From Simmondsia chinensis (lineage: Eukaryota; Streptophyta; Magnoliopsida; Caryophyllales; Simmondsiaceae), in contig JAGTTD010000026.1 in assembly GCA_018398585.1 (NCBI GenBank), forward strand, positions 2,237,001-2,301,000: 64,000 nucleotides of DNA, in the 5' to 3' direction. Below the pieces are notes generated by a model. The model saw only the letters and a program-made list of their open reading frames with translations. It ran no database searches and was not told where the DNA came from. Within the stretch, counting starts at the first letter, position 1. Each line of letters opens with the position of its first letter. Position numbers and translations under genes: made by a program. Below are positions 24,001 to 33,189 of this stretch, piece by piece.

Positions 24001-27000
24001 TGGTAGTAAGAGTAGAATATTACCTTACCCTCCCACTCTTTACCCTTCTTTACCTTTCCCCTCTTTACCCAATTGTCAAACAAAATATTAGAGGCATGCG
24101 AAACTTCCAGGTTTGGACAATGGAGCAATAATCTTTCTGGATGCAAATTTTTACAACAACATTGATCCAAACCGATGAGTTATGGGAAACTCAGGTATAA
24201 AGCATCTAAGCCAGTACAACCCCACAAGTTGAATTCTTTGAGGCGGCTATGCTTGATAATAAGCTTCCGGTATGCATAATGTGATTCGCTAGGTGTCCCC
24301 TATATTTCATAACCATTGCATTCCTCCACATGTAAACTGTCAAAGTTGGGATCGTAAAGGTTCATTTCGCATTCCATGAGTTCTAGGCAAGGCAATTGGG
24401 TTGTTGCAAATTGGATGCTACTTTAGGTGACATTGGGACAACAAGCGAGGTGCAGCCTTGACAAATTGGGTAAAGTGAGGTAAGGCTAATGGAGGGCAAA
24501 CACTTACCTCTATTTTTCAATTTTGTAAGAGAGGTAAAGGAGGGTAAAAATTTACTCACATTTTCTATAACTCTCAAATTGGGGGGATAAAGGAAAACAA
24601 GTTGAATTTTTAAAAAATTTTGTACAATTTTGCCCTTATTTTATCTATGAGTCTCTATATCCTTACCCCTTTACCCAATTGCCAAATGAGGGTAACTTGT
24701 TTACCCTTCTTTACCACTATCGCTCTTAATTTGACATATCCATGTAAGGTAGACTATTACCTTACCCTCCTACTTTTTACCCTTCATTAACTTATCCTTC
24801 TTTACCCTTATTTGCCCCGCTTTACCCAGTTGTCAAATAAAATATTAGAGGCATGCGAAACTTTCAAGTTTGGAAAGTTGAGCAACAATCTTTCTGGACC
24901 CAAATTTTTACAACAACATTGATCCAAACTGATGGGTTGTTGGCAACTCAGGTATAAAGCGTCTAAGCCAGTACAGCCCCACAAATTGAATTCTCTAAGG
25001 CGGCTATGCTTGATAATAAGCTTTTGGTACACATAATGTGATTCGTTAGGTGTCCCCTGTATAACCATTGCATTCCTCTGCACGTAAACTGTCAAAGTTG
25101 GGATTGCAAAGGGTCATTTCGCAATCCATTGAGTTTTAGGCTAGGCAATTGTGTTGTTGCAAATTGGATGCCACTTTAAGTGACATTTGGACGACACACG
25201 AAATGCAGCCTTGACAAACTTTGATAAAGCCATTCATATATTATCCGTATGCATCATTGCTAATGCCCGACCCACACAAATCAAGCACTTTGAACTTCGG
25301 ATAACCGGATGCAATGGCCGCGACAAAAGCATCTGTGATCTTGGATCCTCGGACAAGAGAAAGCATTCATAATGACCTCAAGCTCTCACTAGCAAGAGCA
25401 AGCGCAAATGAACGACACATCCCAGTTTATGCAATGTAAAGCTCTATAACCAAGGGTCGTGATTGCCATGCTTTAACAATATTTTCCAGTATCTCCACAT
25501 TGCATTCACTTTTTTTTTATTTTATCAATGCACATTGCATTCACTTGACAAGGTCATACAGACCTCAAATAGATTCTTAAAATTCAATACCACGTTTCTA
25601 ACTTTGTGTATGTAATACAACTTTAATATCGAGAATGAATGGGAGGACAGAGAAACTGCCTCAATGGCGGAGCACCCCTCCATCAGGAGAGTCCATAACT
25701 ATGAAGAATTGCACACAAAATGCCTGAAGTCATACCTTTTCATCCCAGTGCTGCAGGTTTTATTTGTTGCGATCTCCAAAACTTCGGGCAGTAAAAGGAC
25801 ACATAAGCCAACACAGTGGCATCTATATTAAGTTTTGAGTGGATGAAGTTCGAAGGTCACAATTGAAGATAGAATAGGAAGAATTGTAGCAAAAATCATT
25901 TCTCTGATACCATATCAAGGATCTAACTGTTCCAAAAGCTTAAACTTATAGATAAAGGCCTAAGATTAATTTTCTACTCTAACATGCTCCTTCACGTCAA
26001 TTGAACTTAAAGCGTGGATATTACACAGATCCACTTTATACCTTGTGCTTAAATTCTATTTGTATTGAAAGTGGGGGCTGTTACGATTCGAATTTGTGAC
26101 CTCTTAGTGAACAAGGCTCGGATGCCATATCAAAGAACCAACAGTTTTAAAAGTTTAAGTTTATTGGTAAACGCCCAAGATTGGTTTTTTTATTGTAATA
26201 CTATGCAACCTTAACAAACAACATTATTACAGTAGTCCTTCATGCTTCCCTTCTCATACGCAATTAACATGCACTAGCTCTTATTTTAATTTTCTAATCT
26301 GGTCCAAATTTTTCGCTTTAATAGCGTGTCAACTTAAACCCTTTGACTACAAGGATCCAAAAAATATAAAATCAAATTCCAAATACAATATTAACACCAA
26401 CAGAGAAAACATCGGGTTTAATATATATGGTCTTCAAATTTGGTGTACACAACCTTGACCCGAGACCCAAAGCATTAAACCGTAATTTCCCAAAAAAATG
26501 CAAAGCGCTGCCTCTTTGCATTCATCTCTCTCCTGTACCGTTGTTGGTTTCTCTTTCCAAGCCATGACACCTGAAGCTGGCCACCACCGACATGCCTTGA
26601 GCCTCTGCCGTCGTCCACCACGAAACACCACAGAGGCTTCTCTCTTGCCCTCCTCGACACTTCAATCGACCTCCAAGAACCGGTCACCACCGTTCAACTC
26701 CGCTGACCGACGTTCTCTTCAACATCGACCTCGAACCCCACCACTGACGTCGGACAGGTCGGCCAACCAGTGAGGCAAAATACCACCACGCTCGAAGCAC
26801 CACGGCGACAACCACCGTTGTTCTCTTCGACTTTCGGGCCATCAATGCCGAGATCGAATTTCCAAAGGCACCGCGGGTCTATCACCAAACCCGAGACCCA
26901 CCAGATTTGGGCAGTTTTGAGCAGGAACCAACAAGATCTGAACAACCTCCGCCGGTTTCATGTCGGATTTTCCGGTCGAACGACAACCCGCCGACACTAC

Positions 27001-30000
27001 GAATGAAGTAATCCTTCGAGAACCACAAGATTTCCTCGAGCCTCCACCCCCGTGAACTCCGCCACCATGACCTGCCGTTGCCCTTTGGTTTTCCGGCCTC
27101 ATGCATACGATCACTGTAAATCTGGCCACAATCTACCACCCAGGTACACCGATCTAGTCTTTCCTTCCCTTCATTCACCAACACGCGCGCTTGCCTCCAC
27201 ACGCCACCAATGTGCTGCCATGCTGCACCAGTAGCCTCTCACGCTCCATCATGCACCAACTATGTACGATCGTGCGCAACCACACGTTATTTTTCATATT
27301 TCTTTCTCATCGGGACAGTACCACTGGCCATTGGTCCTTTCTTCCCACTCTCACAAAAATTTCTCTAGTTTAGGTTCCACATGGGGCTCTAATACCGGTT
27401 AGGAATTTTACAATAACTGATATCCTTTAATTTATTAGTTATTAGGACCACTCACGAATCATTGAACCATAAATCAAAATAACAAACAAAAATAAAGGGA
27501 TCGGGATAACAATTTGAGCATCAGAATTTACTAGTTCATCTGAAACCTTCATCCACAGCGGCGAAGCAACATAATTTCACTATAGAAATAGAGGTATTAC
27601 AATAGAGTCTTACACTCACACTCTAGTTCTCATTATTATCTCTACATTTTTACTCCTCTTTTACCCTTACCTCAATCATAGCACAAGAGGTTCTTTTTAT
27701 AGGCCTCTATCATTTATAACTCTCAGGAGTCAAAGAGTCATTATCATTGGGCATTAATAAATCCAGTTATAAATTAACGGTTTCGAGATTTCATCAGTCT
27801 TCAACCATAACATCACCCACCAAATTTATGCCCACAACCTGCCTCATTACTTGCTACGAGTATGCGATCGACACTCAAATATGTTGGCGAGTATTAGTGC
27901 ATACTTCTACCCGCGTCACTACCCTCGAGTATCCCTAGTATTTGTTACCCACCTGAACTTGCTCCAATTTTTTTCACCCTGATTGTCTTATTCGCCCCAC
28001 ATCTAAGTATTTAAAATTTATTTTGGTAATCTAATTATATTTTGCCAAATTATCTATTTAGAAAATAAGTGCATTTCATTTTTAAACTTATTAAATATAA
28101 AATAGAGTGGATGATGAGGGGTAAATATGAATACGAGTGTGTCGAGTACTAAGTGGTGCAAGTTGGGTAACTAGAGGGTATAGCATCATACTTACACCAA
28201 CTGTGGCAGGTATTTAGTTCACATGTGCCCTTCCTGTACTTGCTACCGGCCATATATATCTATACCCTCTCCAAATAGGCTTGGTGCCTACGGGTTATGA
28301 GTTTTACCTGCCTCGTTGTCATTTTCAAGTCTTAGATTCAAAGCTAATTCTTTCAATTCCTGATGGTTAGTGCCCCTGTAGGCATAGACGATGCCTTCTT
28401 CTTATCTTTGTTAAAACATGAACACCACATAACTATATAGGTGTGCGGACAAGAAAGATGAGAGGGGGATATATTGCATCTTTGAGGGTGGCACTTCCGA
28501 CGATCGCCTTGATTGGGGCCCCTCTTTAATCTGTCGCGACGATACCCAGTATTCCAACGGCTTAGGCAACCTCGACACTGGTGCTGACTATCCTTCCGCC
28601 CCTGACATCGACCACCTTAACTCTAGGGTTCAAAGGGAGCTGTCCGATTGGATGCTCTGGCTCAAGTCCGAGGTTTGTTTCTCAAATTTCTTGTAAAATT
28701 TGACATGAAATGACACAAAAATAGCAAGTTTGAGTTAAGATCTGTGGGGGTCAGTTTAATTTAATGTAAAAATAACTGCTTGGTCATAATCACCTTTTTA
28801 TGAGAACCATTTTTTTTATATTATTTCTTTTCATACAATGAATTAAAAAATTGTAAATTTACTTTTAAATTTTTTTTCTTAAGTGCCAAAAATCTATTTT
28901 ATTTTTCACTAAAATTAATTTTACAGTTTAGTAGATTATTTAAAGAGTAAAATAAGTGGATACCTATGCTTTTGTTGTTAAATTTCACCGAATCTTTAAG
29001 CTAAGCCTATAGAATTAGCACACATGAGATAACCCAAGTAGATTTTTATTCTAAAATTAATTGACATTAAATGGAGTAGCCCTGTATACTAATATATTGA
29101 TATCATCTCTCACAATTTTAGGGTCGAACTCAACTGGACTCACATATAGATTTCTTAACATTTGTAATATAAGAACAATTTATATAAAAATTCAGTTATA
29201 AAACAATGAAAATTACATATGCTTTGTTGTTCAGAAATAAGTGGCTAATTTGTAGGGAAATGACTTGGACAAAAAGGTAAAAAAAAATTGTGTTTTCGCC
29301 CATTAAATTAGTTTTAGAAGTTGGTTATTTGACGCGTTATCATAGTCTTATTGATAAAAATATCATATGTTGGAATTCTAATAGTCTCCTCCTTCAATAT
29401 TATATTAATATAATTTAAACACAAGATATGTGATGGGCCTGTGCAATAAGCCTTATGGGCATTCGAGTTAGGGAGCATATTAGATTATAAAATTTATGAA
29501 CCTTCTCAATCATTTTAAACTGTTGAAAAATTTAGTTATATTAAAATTTAAGATTTAAACAGACCTAATTCAAAAATAAAGAAATACAAATATATTAAAT
29601 TGTATTCATTGCACACTCAAATGATTTTTACATAGCGTTATATAATACATGACAAAGGCAACAATGATAAAGCTTATTTTGGGAAGTAGAGATTTGATTT
29701 CCCAATTACAAGAATAAAAAAAAGGAACATACCCAGTGCCTCAAGGGCTCCCTCTTAAGCAGGGTCTGGGGGGGATGTACGCAGCCTTCCCCCTTCAGGG
29801 TGTTAACCTGAAGAGAGGCTGTTTCCCAGTGCCCCCAACCTGAGGGTGAGGACTTCCTAGGAGGTCACCCAAGTACAAGAATAATTCCTAGAAATCAGTA
29901 AGAGTGATTTTGGCAAATTGTATTGATTTGATTCCATGAATCAAGGCTGTGCATCTGATCACATTATCTTCTAGAGGCTTGATATTAGCGGCTGGTTTTG

Positions 30001-32110
30001 CTTGATTTGAGGAGCATTGTTGTCCATTCTTTTCAAGTTACTCGATAGTGAAACAGTAGGGAATAAAACGATAACAATTATGTGACTCCTTGGAGAAATT
30101 TTTTTAAAATTTCGATGTTCAACTGGAGATGAAACTAGATAGATATACATTAGACGTTGGCCATTTAATTTCAATATCTGTACTTTAAATTGAATTTAGC
30201 TTTTATCCTATTGGATTAAATTATCATCTATATTCTATTTCGAAACAAATCGAAATTAGCAGCATAACTTGCAATGCTGAATCAGCGGCGTCGTTGAATT
30301 TCAAACTATATTCACATGCAAAATACTTCGAAAAAAATTTCTCTGGATAGACTTGATCCCACACTCCATAAATAGAATAAATCAAGTTTCAAATAGGAAA
30401 TCTAACATAAATAGACTAAACACCTGCTATTTATCTCTCGTTTTCTACAACTTTAATATGAAATTTCTTACAGATTTACACGTGAAATAATTAAAACAGG
30501 TCGGATTCGATGGATGGAGATTTGATTTCGTGAAGGGCTATGCACCCAGTATAACAAAGATTTACATGGACCAAACTGATCCCGATTTTGCGGTTGGGGA
30601 GCTCTGGAATTCCCTTGCTAAAGGGCAAGATGGGAAGCTAGAGTACAACCAGGATGCACATAGAAATGATCTGGCCAACTGGGTCAAGGCTAGTGGCGGA
30701 AAGGTGGCTGCGTTTGATTTCACTACTAAAGGGGTTCTTCAGGAGGCGGCTGTAGGGGCAGGGGAGTGGTGGAGGATGAAGGACTCGAATGGAAAGCCGC
30801 CTGGGTTGCTTGGGATCTTACCGGAAAGTGCAGTTACTTTTGTGGATAATCATGATACCGGGTCCACTCAGAATATTTGGCCTTTTCCTTCTGATAAAGT
30901 TATACTAGGATATGCCTATATTCTGACACATCCCGGCATCCCTACGTTGGTGAGTTTTTTATCACTTAGATATCTTAACATTAAGCATTTATTATTGGAG
31001 AATTTTAATATATTCAATGAGATACCTTAAGTTTCTAAAAATTTATCATTGTTCCTCTTGACTGTAAAATTTTATTATTTAGGTTTTAAGTATTTTGGAA
31101 TAGGTATCCTTTAATATGTTCATGTTTGGTTAAGTTGAGGATGAAGTAAGGCATATGACATAAGATCACCGCAGAAAACATTTTTCTCTTAGGTTGTGTT
31201 TGGTTTTACCTTATTACAACTTATCTGTTTTAATAAAATCTTTTCATTTGAAATCTGTATCTTTTTACAGTGAAAAGTTTGGTTGTACATGCAGTGCAAA
31301 AAGATATTTTTCACAAAATAAAATGTTTGGTGACAAGTTTAAAAATGAATTTATCTATTATAATCACAAAATTGAGTTAATAATATAAATCAATTAATCA
31401 TAGTAGACAGGAGAGAATCATGATAAAAGCTTGTTAAGCAGAGGGTGTTGAATGTGGGTAAAATATGTAGTAGCAGGCTTCAGTGGTGACAATAAAAGGA
31501 AAAAGTAGGTCATTATAGTAAATATTCAATACGAATATAGTCTTTTTATGGCATATTTTTGAAATAAGCTATGAAAAGGATACAATTTTACATCTTTTTC
31601 TACTTAGTTACAAAATAGTTGTGTCATCTGCGAAAAAGATTTAAAAAGATCTTTTCTGCCAACTAAATGCAAGCCTTGCAGTTAATTACAGTTTTTTTAC
31701 AGCATTAAACCGTTAAGAAATTGAACCAAGCGCAACTTCAATGGAGGAAAATGTTTCTCCATTTGTTAAAAAGAAGTCAATTAAAATAAAAAAAATATTT
31801 TTCGTCGAAACAGATAGAGCTATCTAATAGTCGGTTCCCTTTGATGTTGCAGTTCTATGACCACTTTTTTGCGTGGGGGCTCAAGGAACAGATAATGAAA
31901 CTAAGTTCAATAAGGGAAAGCAATGGGATAAATGAATCAAGCAATGTCAACATACTGGCAGCTGATGTTGATGTCTATGTAGCCATGATTGATACCAAAA
32001 TCATTGTCAAGATTGGGCCTAAGTATGATGTTTCCAATCTTATTCCTTCAAATTTCAAAATTGCTACTTCGGGAAACGACTACTGCGTCTGGGCGAAGCA
32101 AGCAGACTAG
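2920..32110 (+). CDS. AMY1-like: Alpha-amylase, secreted AMY1-like, GH13 (5 of its exons, giant intron)
   Basis: This endo-alpha-1,4-glucanase hydrolyses starch. The long plant AMY1 class is secreted or enters the ER, unlike cytosolic AMY2. Exons 2920-3052, 3453-3582, 28441-28672, 30500-30949 and 31853-32110 join in phase (after phases 1, 2, 0, 0) into 400 residues without a stop, close to the roughly 414-residue mature barley enzymes. GH13 signatures are in order: GFDWES, DIVINHR (region I), GWRFDF with the nucleophile Asp (II), GELWNS with the acid/base Glu (III), and FVDNHD (IV). The C-terminus ends in a YCVWAK-type sequence typical of the family. [17 protein letters not shown] places it with AMY1 rather than AMY2. 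Introns are 400, 24858, 1827 and 903 bp. The signal-peptide exon is not identified. The intact frame argues for a working gene, or one lost only recently. Confidence 0.9.
3453..3582 (+). CDS. Alpha-amylase exon with GH13 region I
   Basis: It lies between TTTGTAG and GTAAGG and encodes [16 protein letters not shown] up to ADIVINHR, whose Asp, Asn and His form conserved region I. The exon ends inside the Arg codon (AG), which is completed 24.9 kb downstream. Confidence 0.9.
10197..18640. repeat. Two copies of a six-unit higher-order repeat, about 4.15-4.3 kb each
   Basis: Units starting at 10197, 10941, 11577, 12350, 12895 and 13590 pair in order with those starting at 14349, 15081, 15729, 16482, 17137 and 17903. 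Shared diagnostic variants include the long G-run in the second unit (11226 and 15345), GGAAATTTGGT with GGACCTT in the third (11912 and 16050), AAAG(A/C)ACAAAGC in the fifth (13025 and 17266), and GGATGGCAAAGGGTCATTT in the sixth (13868 and 18178). The units at 8061, 8803 and 9430 also resemble the first three, so a trimer of about 2.15 kb was copied earlier. Confidence 0.7.
15337..15382 (+). repeat. Long G homopolymer in an array unit
   Basis: A T-run is followed by more than 20 consecutive G and then GTGGGTGGGGGG. The unit at 11216-11241 has a shorter version at the homologous place (GGGTGGGTGGGTTGG, then 16 or so G). Another G-run lies at about 23838-23856, at a different place in the unit. 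Such tracts could form G-quadruplexes and are prone to slippage and sequencing error. Confidence 0.85.
19750..23790 (-). mobile_element. 5'-truncated LINE inserted in the array
   Basis: A non-LTR retrotransposon of about 4.0 kb. The poly(A) tail appears as a T-run at 19749-19757 on the + strand. The other end lies at about 23790, where array sequence resumes (AAAAAATTTACAC). The target AAAATTT seems duplicated at both ends, though A/T richness makes its length uncertain. From 23791 on the - strand: the end of an ORF1, a short gap, then an ORF2 with endonuclease, reverse transcriptase and a C-terminal zinc-binding domain. It splits one array unit, so it is younger than that unit. Confidence 0.88.
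20082..23583 (-). pseudogene. LINE ORF2 (endonuclease, reverse transcriptase, zf-RVT), broken
   Basis: It starts [20 protein letters not shown] (23583), the usual endonuclease opening, with VETKTKPS and later SDHNAIVV. An in-frame TAG near 23317 follows LIRGGD. RT blocks are [54 protein letters not shown], the catalytic LCFADD and the following LGVPL. A frameshift near 21740-21770 separates the first two RT blocks from the rest. A C-run at about 21029-21054 (+ strand) disrupts the region after the thumb. The last part (20555-20082) is a zf-RVT domain ([18 protein letters not shown]). At least one stop, one frameshift and the homopolymer make it inactive. Confidence 0.85.
23594..23791 (-). pseudogene. 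C-terminal end of LINE ORF1
   Basis: Sixty-five codons ending in TGA 10 bp before the ORF2 start. It is rich in Ser and Val, with no recognisable zinc knuckle left. Its position directly upstream of the endonuclease ORF in the same orientation identifies it as the tail of ORF1. The rest was lost by 5' truncation at insertion. Confidence 0.55.
24830..25430 (-). pseudogene. F-box/LRR (RNI-like) gene fragment, rightmost and longest copy
   Basis: On the - strand from about 25425 the translation reads [14 protein letters not shown], stop, [41 protein letters not shown], stop; then, after a one-base frame change, [12 protein letters not shown], stop, SGIQFA, and on to [27 protein letters not shown], and [20 protein letters not shown] near 24850. 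The pattern of Leu, Cys and Asn with GSxIT and CPNVxxSGI is that of cysteine-containing leucine-rich repeats of plant F-box/RNI-like proteins, near their C-terminus. Stops and a frameshift make it a pseudogene. It extends about 230 bp further upstream than any other copy, so it probably marks the edge of the originally captured gene piece. Confidence 0.7.
25913..26201 (-). mobile_element. TRIM-like element, old
   Basis: Two diverged repeats of about 72-74 bp (25913-25984 and 26128-26201) flank about 143 bp. On the - strand the repeat reads TGTTAGAGTAGAAAATTAAT and ends TTGATA. The primer-binding-like TGGCATCCGAGCC follows the upstream repeat, and GGTCACAAATTCGAATC lies in the internal part. 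A second PBS-like TGGTATCAGAG follows the downstream repeat too, as if a longer tandem form had been truncated. The size, LTR-like ends and PBS fit a terminal-repeat retrotransposon in miniature. Confidence 0.6.
26430..27950 (-). mobile_element. Degraded LTR retroelement 5' end (tentative)
   Basis: On the - strand, a TATA box in CCTATAAAAAGAACCTCTT near 27700 is followed at about 27400-27385 by CCGGTATTAGAGCCC, like the tRNA-Met primer-binding site. Then comes a GC-rich segment (27390-26470) whose frames are Pro/Arg/Gly-rich and match nothing I recognise. The LTR would be about 27405-27950 and the GC-rich part its leader. No second LTR, gag or pol is visible. Confidence 0.35.
28441..28672 (+). 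CDS. Alpha-amylase exon, B-domain loop region
   Basis: It follows ACTATATAG and ends GAG before GTTTGT. It completes the split Arg codon and encodes [44 protein letters not shown] and WMLWLKSE. This calcium-binding loop domain is characteristic of AMY1-type plant amylases. Confidence 0.9.
28673..30499 (+). other. Amylase intron, 1.8 kb, with one SINE
   Basis: It starts GTTTGT and ends TTAAAACAG. It is AT-rich and unremarkable apart from the SINE at 29718-29873. Confidence 0.75.
29718..29873 (-). mobile_element. Au-like tRNA-derived SINE with 11-bp target duplication
   Basis: On the - strand it reads from a tRNA-like head (GGGTGACCTCCTAGG) through GGGGGAAGGCTGCGTACATC and CCCAGACCCTGC to GAGGCACTGGGTA and a short T-run, the conserved 3' layout of plant Au-type SINEs. 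TACAAGAATAA occurs on both sides (29707-29717 and 29874-29884), a clean target-site duplication. It is a fixed insertion in an amylase intron. Confidence 0.75.
30500..30949 (+). CDS. Alpha-amylase exon with catalytic regions II, III and IV
   Basis: It follows TTAAAACAG and ends ACG TTG before GTGAGT. It encodes [14 protein letters not shown] (nucleophile Asp), [10 protein letters not shown] (acid/base Glu), [28 protein letters not shown] (third catalytic Asp) and [14 protein letters not shown]. All three carboxylates are present. Confidence 0.93.
31192..31737. mobile_element. MITE, 546 bp, in an amylase intron
   Basis: The ends are imperfect inverted repeats: GGTTGTGTTTGGTT at the left and AACCAAGCGCAAC at the right (11 of 13 matching). 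It encodes no protein. A second copy lies at 61834-62362 (shared stretches include ATCTTTTTACAGTGAA and TTTATCTATTATAATCACAAAA). No clear target duplication was seen, so the superfamily (hAT or PIF type) is open. Confidence 0.6.
31853..32110 (+). CDS. Alpha-amylase last exon, C-terminal domain
   Basis: It follows GATGTTGCAG and runs to TAG at 32108. It encodes [37 protein letters not shown], and [20 protein letters not shown] ending near WAKQAD, the C-terminal beta-sheet domain of AMY1-type enzymes. Confidence 0.92.
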   Translation, partial: FYDHFFAWGLKEQIMKLSSIRESNGINESSNVNILAADVDVYVAMIDTKIIVKIGPKYDVSNLIPSNFKIATSGNDYCVWAKQAD

Positions 32111-33189
32111 TGGTTGCCAACTAGTCGGGTCAAGGTGGGTCTGGAAGTTTCTCTTCCTTGCATGTCGACTCGTCCGCATAAGAGGTTCGAGCCAGTTGGG
32201 TCTTCATGGTTCAGCCTGGATTGATCTGTTGGTCATGTCTATCTATAAAAATAAGAACTAAGTGCAAGTAAATTGGTTCTATACCTATAGTTTTGGGAAA
32301 TAATAGTCTAATCATATGTACTTGTATAAGATTGTGTTATTGGTTTGATGTATCATTAAGTCGAACTGAGCTCGAGCTCAAGGCCAAAGAGCTGGGAATG
32401 CTTTTGAGTGGAGCAAAATGTTGGGCAAACAACCCTTGAGCCTTATAATCGTAGACTCGGCTTAGCTTAACTCATTTACACATCTAATTGAACTAAGTTT
32501 TAGAAATACCATAAATCAATAACTATAAGATCAACATGGTTCGAACTGAAAAGTGAATGTTAGCCATCACACTTCCTAAAGATCACTACTTAGGTAATTT
32601 TAACACTTCTTCTGAAGCCAAGAAAACATAAAGAGCAAGAAAACACGTAGCAAAGAAAACAAAGGGACAAAATTGAAGGAATTCGTGTCTTCTATGATTT
32701 TGTGCTTCGTAGCTGAGTCAAATTTTCATGAAATCAACAATACACTATAAAGCTGTAAGAAGCTCCTAAAAAATACTGAGGTTATGCTAAGAAACATAAA
32801 ACAATTCTATTTTTTATTTTCAATTTTCCTTTTCTATCTCCACTTTTTTTTTTTTTTTCGATTTCTTATTTGCAAAACTTGTTTTGTAATGAAAAGTCAT
32901 TGATAATCTTCCAATATAGAAAACTGAAAAATATGCTCAAGCGAATTTAAAATTATGCTAAGAAACGAGATTCGTTGTAACGAAGTCGGATTCTAAGTTT
33001 CAAGCACATATCAAACTTAAGGGAAAACTTCATCCAAGCAATTGTAGAATCATTTTAATCATATAATTTGTTAGCTAATTATATCACTTGATTCATTGGA
33101 GTAATAATTATATCACCTTGTCCTAATGTGTTGCTTTAACAGTTCAATCAGTGCATTCCATTAATTTTCTATGCACATCTAATATATTG
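32111..33189. other. Amylase 3' flank
   Basis: The likely 3' UTR lies in the first 150-200 bp (AAAAATAAGAA at 32254 could serve polyadenylation). Beyond it is AT-rich sequence with a short GAGCTCGAGCTCAAGG patch at about 32370. No gene is seen. Confidence 0.5.

Larger units (their letters stand above)
4410..25210 (-). repeat. Tandem array of 24 LRR-exon units (545-773 bp)
   Basis: A recurring landmark (TTTTCAAACAAAACATTAGA, often followed by GGCATGCGAAAC) starts near 4788, 5407, 6146, 6753, 7516, 8061, 8803, 9430, 10197, 10941, 11577, 12350, 12895, 13590, 14349, 15081, 15729, 16482, 17137, 17903, 18641, 19273, 24075 and 24828. Long units (about 695-773 bp) carry a segment of roughly 130 bp beginning TTGGGATCGCAAAGGGTCAT. 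Short units (about 545-655 bp) lack it. On the - strand each unit reads as a decayed LRR exon of up to about 118 codons, followed by a spacer rich in TTTACCC. Copies differ by many substitutions and small indels, so the array is old. Apparent ORFs within it recur from unit to unit and are the degenerate exon frames, not separate genes. Confidence 0.9.
3583..28440 (+). other. Amylase intron of 24.9 kb filled with repeats
   Basis: It starts GTAAGG and ends ACTATATAG. The split Arg codon (AG at 3581-3582, G at 28441) is restored exactly by splicing. Contents in order: single-copy-looking intron to about 4400; the LRR-derived tandem array (about 4410-25210) holding a LINE (19750-23790); an AT-rich segment with a TRIM (25913-26201); a degraded LTR element (about 26430-27950); and ordinary AT-rich sequence to the acceptor. 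Confidence 0.85.

Noticed and set aside
4410..25210. Array as interstitial telomere repeats
   Set aside because: The heptamer is TTTACCC/GGGTAAA, not TTTAGGG/CCCTAAA, and it is scattered within units of 545-773 bp rather than in tandem.
4410..25210. CRISPR-like repeat-spacer array
   Set aside because: Units are long, diverged and plant nuclear. There are no short identical repeats with unique spacers.
26498..27202. Overlapping Pro/Arg/Gly-rich frames on both strands as coding genes
   Set aside because: Open frames on both strands at once result from high GC. No motif was recognised, and the context fits a degraded LTR-element leader.
2920..32110. Amylase as a set of unrelated fragments or an obvious pseudogene
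   Set aside because: All junctions have GT-AG borders with matching phases, the joined frame has no stop, and the catalytic residues are intact.
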